Positions 30,828-38,187 of a DNA stretch of 64,000 bases are shown here, in pieces. Every line of letters begins with the position of its first letter. The first letter of the stretch is position 1. The translations under genes and the position numbers were made by a program. Below the pieces are notes generated by a model. That model ran no database searches and had not been told where the DNA came from. It saw only the letters and a list, made by a program, of their open reading frames with translations. The DNA is from a virus. The stretch covers positions 1-64,000 of the IMG/VR virus record IMGVR_UViG_3300034356_002642; one strand, given 5' to 3'.

Positions 30828-31056
30828 ATTCTAACTTGTAATGGCGATTACATTTTACAGTAATACTTTGAATGCGAAGGACTTCTGCTTTATTTCGTAC
30901 AGTTGTATGTTTGTCCCGTAGTCATTTTCCTCACATACCATTACAGCCCTACGGACCTAAACTTGTAATTAGAATATATTATAATGTGGGTGTATGCTCT
31001 ACCATCTGAGCTACGGATGAATCCGGAGGGACTTGAAACCTCGACACAACACCCAC
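30828..31056 (-). ncRNA. tRNA-mimic RNA with permuted arms (Y-RNA-like)
   Basis: Read on the minus strand: GTGGGTGT (31056-31049), then a T-arm (GAGG-TTTCAAGT-CCCTC), then a 5-bp hairpin CGGAT-TC-ATCCG in place of an acceptor stem, then a perfect D-arm (GCTCAGATGGTAGAGC), then ACACCCAC (30993-30986), which pairs with the first segment. Thus T-arm and D-arm occur in reverse order. A second domain (30828-30975) is closed by ATTCTAA/TTAGAAT and TGTAATGG/CCATTACA. This matches the tRNA-like module of bacterial Y RNAs (YrlA), which are reported from bacteria and phages. No Ro60 gene is in the window. Confidence 0.6.
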
Positions 31057-31095
31057 ACTAATCTTTCAATATTTTTAAGAACTTTATTTCTTCGA

Positions 31096-31126
31096 CAAAG
31101 GTAAAACTTTTATTTTGATTTGTCAA
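31096..31126 (-). promoter_or_regulatory. strong promoter with A-tract for tRNA-mimic transcript
   Basis: TTGACA (31126-31121), 17 bp, then TACCTTTG (31103-31096) on the minus strand, with an A-tract upstream at 31141-31151. It would drive the tRNA-mimic RNA, the tRNA-like gene and the 117-nt RNA. Confidence 0.7.
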
Positions 31127-31151
31127 AAACTTTAACACTTTTTTTTTTTAA

Positions 31152-31502
31152 TTATTTTACTTTATACCAAAAGAACCCTATTGTAACTTTTTTTAACTCC
31201 ACAATCCTACTATCTTGGTATACTTGAAAGTTAGGACTAATTGAAACTCCGTTAATAACCGGAACTATAGCACTGAGAGTAATTTGAGTACCTGAATCCA
31301 CTATTACTTTTATCTCTTGTCCCTCACTATCGTAGTGAACTTTATTCAACCAATACTCAAAAGGTTTACCTTCATTTGATATATGAATGGTGTGTTGTAC
31401 CTCATCAGATGATGGAATATAGTCAGGACTACAACTTACTAAAGATACTATTACAGTGAAAAAGAATAATCTCAATACAATTACCAATAATATGTCTTTC
31501 AT
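31152..31502 (-). CDS. small lipoprotein
   Basis: 116 residues from MKDILLVIVLRLFFF. A hydrophobic signal peptide ends in the lipobox VSLVSC, so Cys24 should be lipidated. The mature part is beta-rich (VIVDSGTQITLSAIVPVI). Probably an envelope protein altering the infected cell; exact role unknown. The longer frame to 31595 lies before the promoter and is not used. Confidence 0.7.
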   Translation of the reverse strand: MKDILLVIVLRLFFFTVIVSLVSCSPDYIPSSDEVQHTIHISNEGKPFEYWLNKVHYDSEGQEIKVIVDSGTQITLSAIVPVINGVSISPNFQVYQDSRIVELKKVTIGFFWYKVK

Positions 31503-31524
31503 GTTTTTTGTTTTAATTCGAGTA

Positions 31525-31532
31525 CAAAGATA
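31525..31532 (-). promoter_or_regulatory. -7 promoter box of lipoprotein gene
   Basis: TATCTTTG on the minus strand, 22 bp before the ATG at 31502. Confidence 0.6.
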
Positions 31533-31571
31533 ATACTTTATTTTTAATATCCAAACACCAATCAAACTTTT

Positions 31572-31712
31572 TTCAAAAAAAAAACCCACATACATAAATT
31601 CTCTCGAACATACATCTGTGGGATATATGTTTCACAAAGGTAAGTAATAGTTTTGTTACTATCAAATTTTTTATGAAACTTTTGTTGGGGTGTTTTGGTT
31701 CTCTCGAACCGT
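31572..31712 (-). ncRNA. small RNA candidate with two TTCGAGAGAA-capped hairpins
   Basis: Two minus-strand hairpins share the cap TTCGAGAGAA (31708-31699 in GGTTC-GAGA-GAACC, and 31608-31599 inside CCCACA...TGTGGG). The second is followed by a T-run (31584-31572), a clear terminator. Possible promoters: TTGACT at 31749-31744 with an A-tract, and TACCTTTG at 31642-31635. Function unknown; part may be an attenuator of the lipoprotein gene. Confidence 0.5.
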
Positions 31713-31777
31713 GAGATAATAAATATCTCATAACATCACCAAAAGTCAATACCTTTGTTATTTTTTTTTTTAATTCG

Positions 31778-31864
31778 TAGTCAGGACAGGATTCGAACCT
31801 GTATGAGTTTATTTCATCTCCACTCCTTAATAGAGTTGCGTCTCTCCAATTCCGCCACCTGACT
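31778..31864 (-). tRNA. tRNA-Leu-like gene, probable anticodon TAA
   Basis: Acceptor AGTCAGG/CCTGACT, D-arm GCGGAATTGG...GACGC as in leucine tRNAs, a long variable arm (ATGA...TCAT) and T-arm ACAGG-TTCGAAT-CCTGT. The anticodon region ACTC-TATTAAG-GAGT contains TAA, but the 7-nt loop then lacks U33; another register gives TTA, complementary to the UAA stop. No CCA encoded. The identity is therefore open. Confidence 0.65.
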
Positions 31865-31869
31865 ATTGT

Positions 31870-32106
31870 TTATCTTGTTTCTACTCTTATACGAAATAAT
31901 TTATCACTTAATCGTTTTTCATCAATAACATCACGGATTTCCTCAGCAACTTTTTGATGATTATAACCAAATACCTCAATAATATACTTCGCTTTTCCTA
32001 AATTTTTACTTTTCGAATCGGGATTAAAGTATGAAGTTGGGTTTTCATTAACAGGTTTAACTTTATTACTCTTTGTCGATACAAAAAATGTTTCTGTGTG
32101 TGGCAT
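31870..32106 (-). CDS. small basic unknown protein
   Basis: 78 residues (MPHTETFFVSTKSNKVKPVNENPTS...), with KYIIEVFGYNHQKVAEEIRDVI. Basic N-terminal half. Lies between two tRNA-like genes on the same strand. Function unknown. Confidence 0.55.
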   Translation of the reverse strand: MPHTETFFVSTKSNKVKPVNENPTSYFNPDSKSKNLGKAKYIIEVFGYNHQKVAEEIRDVIDEKRLSDKLFRIRVETR

Positions 32107-32120
32107 ATTGTTTTGTTTAG

Positions 32121-32264
32121 TAGTCAGGACAGGACTCGAACCTGTAAGGTATAACCACTAAAACGTGGAGATGGAGGTTAAACCCTCTTTTACAATACCA
32201 ACCTGTGAGCGTCTACCTCGTTATAACAGGATTTCTCACATTATAAGCTTTCCGCCACCTGACT
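32121..32264 (-). tRNA. expanded tRNA-Leu-like RNA (144 nt)
   Basis: Acceptor AGTCAGG/CCTGACT, T-arm ACAGG-TTCGAGT-CCTGT and the GCGGAA...GGTAGACGC D-arm mark a leucine-type tRNA. The D-loop holds an extra ~26 nt with TTATAA/TTATAA ends, and the region between D- and T-arms is ~62 nt with extra hairpins (GAGG-GTTTAA-CCTC, CCAC-GTTTTA-GTGG). No standard anticodon arm is evident. No CCA encoded. Normal decoding is doubtful. Confidence 0.55.
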
Positions 32265-32400
32265 GTTTGTAACGTTTAATCTGATAACCTTACGAAGAGT
32301 TGTTTCTATATTAATCCAATTGCGTGTAAATAATTACAAGGTTGGTTGTTGGAGGGAAAGTTACACGTCTAAACCCGTCAGGAGCTACCAACACCCCTTG

Positions 32401-32475
32401 TAGTCATGGTGGGACTCGAACCCACAGACATAAGTCCCATCCACTCTAAAAGAGCTCGACCTTATAATCATGACT
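32401..32475 (-). tRNA. tRNA-like gene, anticodon undetermined
   Basis: Length 75 and good ends: acceptor AGTCATG/CATGACT, T-arm GTGGG-TTCGAGT-CCCAC, discriminator A, no CCA. The interior does not make a normal D-arm or anticodon arm: visible stems are GCTC-TTTTA-GAGT and GAC-TTAT-GTC. The acceptor differs at one pair from those at 31778 and 32121. Confidence 0.55.
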
Positions 32476-32483
32476 ATCTGAGT

Positions 32484-32999
32484 TTAGTATACCTCAAATC
32501 TATTAACAACAGTACCTTTGGGTACAATTATTTTATATTTACTATTTTCCACATCCAAATATCTAAATAACCCCGACTTTGATTCATAATGAGTTATCTT
32601 AACCTCAACGTGTGGTTTATCATTTGTTGTTTCAACAATAAAAGTCTCATCAACCGGTTTCTTACCTCTAACATAACCTTCCACTGATTTGTAATAGTAG
32701 TAGTAATACTCTGTCTGTTCTATATTACCACAACCCAACATAAAATGTCCTCCAACCTCATCACTATTCTTAATTGATTGGATGTTAACTCTACGTGAGT
32801 AATACTCAGTACTATCAGAATCAATCCATCTAACAATCGGGAAGATGGCAATTATTAATAACAATGAACTAACAATCGCACAAGACCAACGTAAGAATGA
32901 TGGAAATTCATCATCTGTATCTAACTTTTTGAATAAAACCACTAAACCAATTGATAATGTAATCATCAAACCTAACAAAAATTGTTCTTCTGAAATCAT
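32484..32999 (-). CDS. membrane protein with two N-terminal helices
   Basis: 171 residues. Helices at about 8-24 (LGLMITLSIGLVVLF) and 36-56 (LRWSCAIVSSLLLIIAIFPIV), then a soluble domain with YYYYYKSVEGYVRGKK and a KIIVPKGTVVNRFEVY C-terminus. Function unknown. A TAnnTTTG box is 25 bp upstream. Confidence 0.65.
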   Translation of the reverse strand: MISEEQFLLGLMITLSIGLVVLFKKLDTDDEFPSFLRWSCAIVSSLLLIIAIFPIVRWIDSDSTEYYSRRVNIQSIKNSDEVGGHFMLGCGNIEQTEYYYYYYKSVEGYVRGKKPVDETFIVETTNDKPHVEVKITHYESKSGLFRYLDVENSKYKIIVPKGTVVNRFEVY

Positions 33000-33023
33000 A
33001 ATTTTTTATTTATTTTTATGGCA

Positions 33024-33031
33024 CAAAGATA
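33024..33031 (-). promoter_or_regulatory. -7 promoter box
   Basis: TATCTTTG on the minus strand before the gene at 32999; may also transcribe the tRNA-like genes downstream. Confidence 0.55.
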
Positions 33032-33070
33032 ATACTTTTTTTAATATAACAACTAAATTCTTGTTTTTTT

Positions 33071-33352
33071 TTATCTTCCCTCATATTGCCATAAAACAGC
33101 ATTACAATAAGCGTGTACCGCACCTTCGGTCATATTTGTTTTATGACAATGTTGAAGATGTATCGGATGTTGTAAAAATCCCTCCGGGAACAACTTCCAA
33201 TTAATCGGTTTACCTGTTATTCTATTGGGTGCAACCTCATCTAAAGTCTCCCCGCAATACATACACAGATTGTTCTGTTCCTTTATGTATTGTATCCTAA
33301 CCTCTCTTCTTTGTTTAGGCGCTAGTTTTGTGTAATCCGTTGGTAATTCCAT
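33071..33352 (-). CDS. HNH endonuclease-like protein
   Basis: 93 residues. CMYCG followed by IHLQHCHKTN and GAVHAYCNAVLW matches the HNH / recombination endonuclease VII-type zinc-finger nuclease pattern with two Cys pairs. Could be a homing or DNA-processing nuclease. It follows the tRNA-like gene at 33368 by 15 bp. Confidence 0.7.
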   Translation of the reverse strand: MELPTDYTKLAPKQRREVRIQYIKEQNNLCMYCGETLDEVAPNRITGKPINWKLFPEGFLQHPIHLQHCHKTNMTEGAVHAYCNAVLWQYEGR

Positions 33353-33367
33353 TTAATTTAATCTTTG

Positions 33368-33460
33368 TAGTCAGGAGAGGAATCGAACCTCTCTACAGGG
33401 AGCTACCCGTCATCCATAACCTTCCATCGGACTCGAACCGACCTTGTATCCAACCTGACT
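33368..33460 (-). tRNA. tRNA-like RNA with two T-arm-like hairpins
   Basis: Acceptor AGTCAGG/CCTGACT and T-arm GAGAGG-TTCGATT-CCTCTC are sound; discriminator A, no CCA. Where the D-arm should be there is a second T-arm-like hairpin, GTCGG-TTCGAGT-CCGAT. The only anticodon-like stem is ACGGG-TAGCTC-CCTGT with a 6-nt loop. It may be a fusion of tRNA parts and is unlikely to decode normally. The gap 33461-33611 has no gene; it contains a short hairpin (ACTT-GAGT-AAGT) only. Confidence 0.5.
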
Positions 33461-33611
33461 ATTTTCGTTAATGTTAAAAACTAGTCCAATCCCCCTAAAA
33501 ACCATTAACTTCCTTATTACCTATATGGGCGCAGCCATCCCGTTTATATATAGTTTTACCTGAAACTTCTTTGGGTTGTTGATTGACCACTCCCACTTAC
33601 TCAAGTAGTTT

Positions 33612-33713
33612 TTATTTCTCTTTATTATTGGACACTAATCCAACCATTAACACAACTCCTAAAACAATTCCCACAATAACTCCCGTAAAGAATGCGTCCC
33701 CTAATTCCGTCAT
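33612..33713 (-). CDS. tiny membrane protein
   Basis: 33 residues: MTELGDAFFTG followed by the helix VIVGIVLGVVLMVGLV and a polar tail NNKEK. It starts 3 bp after the upstream stop, which supports it despite the size. Confidence 0.5.
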   Translation of the reverse strand: MTELGDAFFTGVIVGIVLGVVLMVGLVSNNKEK

Positions 33714-33716
33714 ATC

Positions 33717-34184
33717 TTAATAAATTTTTAATTTGTAACCTGTTAGTCTACTAATCTCATCTTTAGGTGAAGTATAAGAATACTTACTAATACTTTTCTC
33801 ATAAAGACTATAATCACCTCCAAGTAAAATATTTTTGTTAGGAAGTTCATATTCAAACTTATTTCGGTTTGATATAACAATATCTTCATTATCTATCGAA
33901 CACAAATTCAAATCACTCTTCAGTTCTCTCTTAATGTAGGACTGTAAAAGATTCATTTTAGAAGTGTTAATCTTATTCTCACCATCATACTGTAAAGATA
34001 ATATATCACACCGAATTCGATATCCACCGCCATAATCTAATGTTATTGTTCTCACCCGGAAAGAAACTATAAAGGGAAGTCCATTTACATTTTTGTATCC
34101 GTCGTATATCTTACCATTAAAGAATTTATTGTAAGCCGTTATAGGACCTTGCCCACTTAACTCATTTACATTGACATCATCCAT
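33717..34184 (-). CDS. unknown protein
   Basis: 155 residues (MDDVNVNELSGQGPITAYN...), beta-rich (FIVSFRVRTITLDYGGGYRIRCDIL), with KDEISRLTGYKLKIY at the end. Overlaps the upstream gene by 19 bp. Function unknown. Confidence 0.6.
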   Translation of the reverse strand: MDDVNVNELSGQGPITAYNKFFNGKIYDGYKNVNGLPFIVSFRVRTITLDYGGGYRIRCDILSLQYDGENKINTSKMNLLQSYIKRELKSDLNLCSIDNEDIVISNRNKFEYELPNKNILLGGDYSLYEKSISKYSYTSPKDEISRLTGYKLKIY

Positions 34185-34420
34185 CCCATTCGGTTTTGCG
34201 CTTGATACTCAGTGTAGGTACATTTCCTCATTGAATTGTAGTCCGGAGTCAACTTAACATGTGTTGGATATTTCTTCGCACTTTCTCTTCTTTCTCTCAT
34301 CACCTTAGCATAAGCCTCCCTTTTACTTGAAGCCCACACATCATTAAATCCTCCACCTATCCAATTGAATAAGTACAAATACTCTCCGTTAACACTTCTA
34401 TACAATTTCTCTTTAGCCAT
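34166..34420 (-). CDS. small basic unknown protein
   Basis: 84 residues from MAKEKLYRSVNGEYLYLF; start chosen because the -7 box at 34442 lies just upstream, while the longer frame would begin before it. Contains SSKREAYAKVMRERRESAKKYP. Function unknown. Confidence 0.6.
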   Translation of the reverse strand: MAKEKLYRSVNGEYLYLFNWIGGGFNDVWASSKREAYAKVMRERRESAKKYPTHVKLTPDYNSMRKCTYTEYQAQNRMGWMMSM

Positions 34421-34441
34421 ATCTTTATCGTTTTGTGAGTA

Positions 34442-34449
34442 CAAAGATA
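34442..34449 (-). promoter_or_regulatory. -7 promoter box
   Basis: TATCTTTG on the minus strand, 21 bp before the ATG at 34420. Confidence 0.6.
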
Positions 34450-34483
34450 CTATTAATTTTGGTACCTCCAAATAAAAAATGAA

Positions 34484-34906
34484 TTATTTTTTCATTACTA
34501 TCGAAATAAGTTTGTGTAAGTTCACTCCGGTCTGTTCCGGTTTGATTTGATTGAGTGTGAAGTATTCCCAATTGCTATGTTCATCACCTGACATAGCATT
34601 ATCAAAATCAGGCTTTAATTCTTTATCAGTATCCAATTGATAAACATACATTATACCCCTGATTTTCGTACCGTCACGATTTGTCCTTGGTACAACACCG
34701 ATAAAGGTTAAATCGTAATCGTCAATATCAATATCCGTTTCTTCGAAATGTTCTCTTTTTGCACAATCCATTGTTGTCTCCCCATCTTCAAGATGACCTC
34801 CGGGTAATGACCACATTCCGGGATATAATCCTTTGGCGTTTCTCTTACATAGTAAAACTTTATCACCACATTTTACTAAAACACCAGCATACCTTGTAAT
34901 TTCCAT
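34484..34906 (-). CDS. Nudix hydrolase
   Basis: 140 residues from MEITRYAGVLVKCGDKVLL. The Nudix box G-x5-E-x7-RE-x2-EE is present as GGHLEDGE...REHFEETD. Such enzymes hydrolyse nucleoside diphosphates linked to another group; phage members act on oxidised nucleotides, NAD-type compounds or RNA caps. Length is typical; substrate cannot be told from sequence. Confidence 0.88.
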   Translation of the reverse strand: MEITRYAGVLVKCGDKVLLCKRNAKGLYPGMWSLPGGHLEDGETTMDCAKREHFEETDIDIDDYDLTFIGVVPRTNRDGTKIRGIMYVYQLDTDKELKPDFDNAMSGDEHSNWEYFTLNQIKPEQTGVNLHKLISIVMKK

Positions 34907-34918
34907 ATATTTATTGTT

Positions 34919-35266
34919 ATGAATGTAAAAATTAATCAAAATATCTTCAAAGTCAAAACCCTAATTGATAAGAAATCTCAAGCGATTGGCATGATGGGAA
35001 AAACATTTGACAAATCTTTTGAAGGTTTGTTATTCCTAATGGGAGGTAACAAACAATGTTTTTGGATGAAGAATTGTATAACCAATTTGGATATCATAAT
35101 CATCCGTAATAATGTTATTGTAAATATCCACCACAACTGTCCTCCATGTGAAGGTGAAGAATGTTCAAGTTATTGTGGTAACGGTAATATCGTACTAGAA
35201 CTTGAAGGTGGAACCTGTGAATATTTAAATATCGAAGCGGGTGATGTTATAGAATACTTACTCTAA
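34919..35266 (+). CDS. DUF192 family protein
   Basis: 115 residues. IGMMGKTFDKSFEGLLFLM, CFWMKNCITNLDIIII and LEGGTCEYLNIEAGDVIEY follow the DUF192 pattern (GMM...F.G.LF, FWMKN...LD..F, LE...G.....I..GD). The family is small, beta-barrel and of unknown function. Phage copies usually lack the signal peptide, as here. Confidence 0.8.
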   Translation: MNVKINQNIFKVKTLIDKKSQAIGMMGKTFDKSFEGLLFLMGGNKQCFWMKNCITNLDIIIIRNNVIVNIHHNCPPCEGEECSSYCGNGNIVLELEGGTCEYLNIEAGDVIEYLL

Positions 35267-35324
35267 TTTTTGCCCCTCAGGTGTTCTTGTATTTCTTCCC
35301 CTTCTTGAAAAGATTACAAGATAC

Positions 35325-35510
35325 TTGAACAAAACCCAATGGCTACGACATAATAAAAAAACCCTCATCAGGATTATTTCTAAATGGGGTATATCTACCA
35401 TAAGACCTATGTTTGAACATACTACCTCAATTGTATTGAAAGATAATGTTGTTGCCGATATATGGAAACCCCTACATCGATACTTTATAATCTTAAACAT
35501 TTTTCTTTAA
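35325..35510 (+). CDS. doubtful open frame, non-ATG start
   Basis: A 61-residue frame from TTG (LNKTQWLRHNKKTLIRI...). It is the only plausible content of 35267-35545, is open further upstream without an ATG, and is rich in hydrophobic and basic residues. It may be a decayed gene or chance. Confidence 0.2.
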   Translation: MNKTQWLRHNKKTLIRIISKWGISTIRPMFEHTTSIVLKDNVVADIWKPLHRYFIILNIFL

Positions 35511-35545
35511 TCGTTCTGATTTAACGTTATTCACTTTTTTTCATA

Positions 35546-35893
35546 TCACACTGAAGGTGTCATTATAATAGCAATCACATCCCCACCTTTTAACCCTTTT
35601 GATAATTGACAACTTTTATTAGTTGCAATTATTTCGTCAACACTACTAACACCAGGATATTTCGATGCAATACCACTTAATGTATCACCAGTTCTAACTT
35701 TATGTAATACAACATTATTTCCGTAAGTTGATTTCATTCGTTGTGGGTTCCCAAAACAATATTTTCCACCCATTTCAGGTTTAATTTTAGTCATTTGAAT
35801 ATCAATCGGTGATTGAGTATTCATTTGTTCTTCAATAACTCTTCTAACAATATTTGTTAAATCTGATTCAGTTAATCTTATAATCTTTGTCAT
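35546..35893 (-). CDS. LysM-domain protein with virion-type leader
   Basis: 115 residues. The leader MTKIIRLTESDLTNIVRRVI is a start I recall from many phage virion-associated proteins and ends in L-T-E. The C-terminus (HKVRTGDTLSGIASKYPGVSSVDEIIATN...) is a LysM domain, which binds N-acetylglucosamine polymers. Likely a virion protein that meets peptidoglycan during entry or assembly (inference). Confidence 0.75.
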   Translation of the reverse strand: MTKIIRLTESDLTNIVRRVIEEQMNTQSPIDIQMTKIKPEMGGKYCFGNPQRMKSTYGNNVVLHKVRTGDTLSGIASKYPGVSSVDEIIATNKSCQLSKGLKGGDVIAIIMTPSV

Positions 35894-35921
35894 GTGTATT
35901 TTTTTTATTATTATTTATATA

Positions 35922-36980
35922 TTACATTCCCGGTATTGGGTTTAATTTACCCATAAGAATCCCTTTCAACATTTGATTAAATGGGTCGTCTTTAATACCA
36001 TTATCCGAACTTGGTTGTGTGGGAGGTGCAGGAGGTGTTGGTGTAGTTGTTTCTTGTGACACTCCACTCATATCTTCACCCCAATTTTTCTGACCTTCCT
36101 GAGTTTTTGAATATTCAATCATTTTTTGTTTTACATTCTCTTCTCCCATCTTTTCAGATAATTCTTCAGGTCCAACAAAGTTTCCAACACCCAAATAATC
36201 AAGCAATCCCGCATAGAATTTAGTTTTTCTCATTAATCCGGTTAATTCTCTATTTCTAAGTGAAACTCCAGGCCAAACATATTTAGCCATAAATGAAGGG
36301 TCAGTCATTTTATAATCTCTTAATGTCCTACTACTTTTACCTAACTGTGTTTTTAATTGTTTTACCAATGCAGTTGCAGTTGCCGGGTCAGCCGCTTTAA
36401 TTCTTTTAGCAAAATTTGCAGTTACTTTAGTAACATTTTTTCTTTGTCTAGCTACACCAGTAAAAAGGTCAATCCAATCTATTAATGTTTTTCTTAACCC
36501 CGCAGTTAATTTTCCGCCAGGGATTCTATCAATAATTTGTCTTAATTTACCTCCCCAACTAATTGAAGTGTTTAACAATTTACTAAATAGTGGTGAAGCC
36601 TTTCCTGCATCAGATAATATTTTACTAGCGTCTGCAACATTACCCCCATTTTTTACAATACCCATCGCCTCATTTACACCTCTCATAGCTTTACTACCTT
36701 TCGATACCCCCATAAGTGGTTTGGCAATTACATCTCCAACATAAGGAACAATTGCTATCATAGACAAAAACCCAAATAAATATTCCCCTTGACGAATATA
36801 ATCAAGACCATTAACCAAATCAACAACTCCTGTTGGGTCGAAAATACCCACAACATCTCCAAGAGTGTTCCACCATTCTTCGTTTAACATTTGGGTGTTT
36901 TCATCATATAATGATTCCCCACCGATATATCTTTCTTGGATGGATTTCAAATGAGATTCTGTTATAATGATATTCTTCAT
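35922..36980 (-). CDS. putative internal virion protein with MKNIIITES leader
   Basis: 352 residues. Leader MKNIIITESHLKSIQ, then a hydrophobic-glycine segment DPTGVVDLVNGLDYIRQGEYLFGFLSMIAIVPYVGDVIAKPL resembling membrane-crossing 'pretoxin' segments of polymorphic toxins (only part quoted as motif; key residues GVVDLVNGL and VPYVGD). The middle is basic and helical, the C-terminus Pro/Thr-rich. I infer an ejected protein; not proven. Confidence 0.55.
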   Translation of the reverse strand: MKNIIITESHLKSIQERYIGGESLYDENTQMLNEEWWNTLGDVVGIFDPTGVVDLVNGLDYIRQGEYLFGFLSMIAIVPYVGDVIAKPLMGVSKGSKAMRGVNEAMGIVKNGGNVADASKILSDAGKASPLFSKLLNTSISWGGKLRQIIDRIPGGKLTAGLRKTLIDWIDLFTGVARQRKNVTKVTANFAKRIKAADPATATALVKQLKTQLGKSSRTLRDYKMTDPSFMAKYVWPGVSLRNRELTGLMRKTKFYAGLLDYLGVGNFVGPEELSEKMGEENVKQKMIEYSKTQEGQKNWGEDMSGVSQETTTPTPPAPPTQPSSDNGIKDDPFNQMLKGILMGKLNPIPGM

Positions 36981-37012
36981 TTTTTATTTTAATTATAAAT
37001 ATCAATACAAAC

Positions 37013-37037
37013 AAAAAAAGGGTCTTACGACCCTTTT
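37013..37037 (-). terminator. terminator hairpin
   Basis: AAAAGGGTC and GACCCTTTT form a 9-bp stem around TTAC, right after the methylase gene end at 37038. Confidence 0.75.
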
Positions 37038-37889
37038 CTATTTTAATTCTAATTCAATTTGTTCTCGTTCTCTAATAAAATTTTTAATTCTATTTCTTGC
37101 GACCTCACAATAACCCGGAGATACTTCAATTCCAATCCATCTGCGGCCCAACGTTTCAGCACTGACCGCCGAAGTCCCGCTACCCATGAAGGGGTCAAGA
37201 ACAATATCGTTCTTATAAGATAATATCTTAATCGCTTTGCTCGGAATGTCTAAACTAAATGTTGCCTTGGTTAATGATTTAGTATCTGCAAAGTATTCCC
37301 ACCTTCCAAAAACCAAGTTCATAAACTCTTTCTTATCCTCATCTTTATAAACCATTTTATTTTTAATGGTTCCGTCTTCTTGAATTACTTTAGTTGGGTT
37401 TCCCGTCCATTGAGATTCACCTTTGGTTAATTTTTTACTTGTCTTCTTATAAGCCAATATAATACATTCTTTTGGGTTATAGATATAGGGACTGGATGCT
37501 GACATCCACGAACCCCAAGCGGTTTGTCTCACTCTATGTGGTGAATCTTCAGTTAAATCAACCATCCCGTAGAACTTAAACCCGACTTCCTTCATCTTCA
37601 TCCAAAATTCAGCGTTGAATAGTATTCTCCCACCTCTTTCTTGAACATTCACTTCTATTGGAACATTGATAGCAATTCTTCCGTCATCCTTTAATACTCT
37701 ATACGCTTCAGTTAACCATTTTGTTGTAAAATCCCAATATTCATCCATTGGAATACTATCGTTATAGACATCGTATTTGATGTTAACTGAATATGGAGGA
37801 CTAGTCACCACTAAATCCACACAACCTTCAGGAAATGTTCCCATAACCTCAACACACTCACCATTTATAATCTTTCCTGTTTCTATCAT
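37038..37889 (-). CDS. DNA methyltransferase (TSPPY type, m4C or m6A)
   Basis: 283 residues. VDLVVTSPPYSVNIKYD near the N-terminus carries the catalytic TSPPY motif IV; DIVLDPFMGSGTSAVSAETL and RRWIGIEVSPGYCEVA near the C-terminus are the SAM-binding motif I and following strand. The order motif IV before motif I is that of the beta class. It probably protects phage DNA from host restriction or marks it. No partner nuclease gene is next to it. Confidence 0.85.
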   Translation of the reverse strand: MIETGKIINGECVEVMGTFPEGCVDLVVTSPPYSVNIKYDVYNDSIPMDEYWDFTTKWLTEAYRVLKDDGRIAINVPIEVNVQERGGRILFNAEFWMKMKEVGFKFYGMVDLTEDSPHRVRQTAWGSWMSASSPYIYNPKECIILAYKKTSKKLTKGESQWTGNPTKVIQEDGTIKNKMVYKDEDKKEFMNLVFGRWEYFADTKSLTKATFSLDIPSKAIKILSYKNDIVLDPFMGSGTSAVSAETLGRRWIGIEVSPGYCEVARNRIKNFIREREQIELELK

Positions 37890-37890
37890 A

Positions 37891-38187
37891 CTATTCTATT
37901 AATTGGTATTCCCAACCATCTTCTTTTTTTATTGGTGTAATCTCTAAATCTAAAAATACTGGTGTTAATTCGCCCGCATATAAACCTAATATATTATAAT
38001 CATAAAACTCTTCAGCTTCACCATAAGTCATTAAATCTCTTTCTTGTAGGATGTGTAATATTCTTGGTTTAGAATATAACATTTTTCTTCCCGGAGAACC
38101 AAAATCCTCAACAATCCCAATAATTGCGTCCTCTAACCCATCTAATAAAACCGCACCTTCCGCGTATTGGTCAATATCTACTGTCAT
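37891..38187 (-). CDS. unknown phage protein
   Basis: 98 residues; YAEGAVLLDGLEDAIIGIVEDFGSPGRKMLYSK suggests a known-looking small phage family, and AEEFYDYNILGLYAGE follows. Spaced 1 bp from the methylase and overlapping the next gene by 4 bp, so part of that operon. Function unknown. Confidence 0.65.
   Translation of the reverse strand: MTVDIDQYAEGAVLLDGLEDAIIGIVEDFGSPGRKMLYSKPRILHILQERDLMTYGEAEEFYDYNILGLYAGELTPVFLDLEITPIKKEDGWEYQLIE

Noticed and set aside
30986-31056. Circularly permuted functional tRNA
   Set aside because: The acceptor side is a closed 5-bp hairpin with a 2-nt loop, which cannot give a 7-bp acceptor with CCA.
33484-33633. 150-nt RNA closed by GTCCAAT/ATTGGAC
   Set aside because: The 7-bp pairing is short and its right arm lies inside the small membrane-protein gene at 33612.
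35258-35500. Minus-strand gene of 80 codons opposite the open frame at 35325
   Set aside because: Composition is unlike its neighbours and it overlaps the end of the DUF192 gene; no motif supports it.
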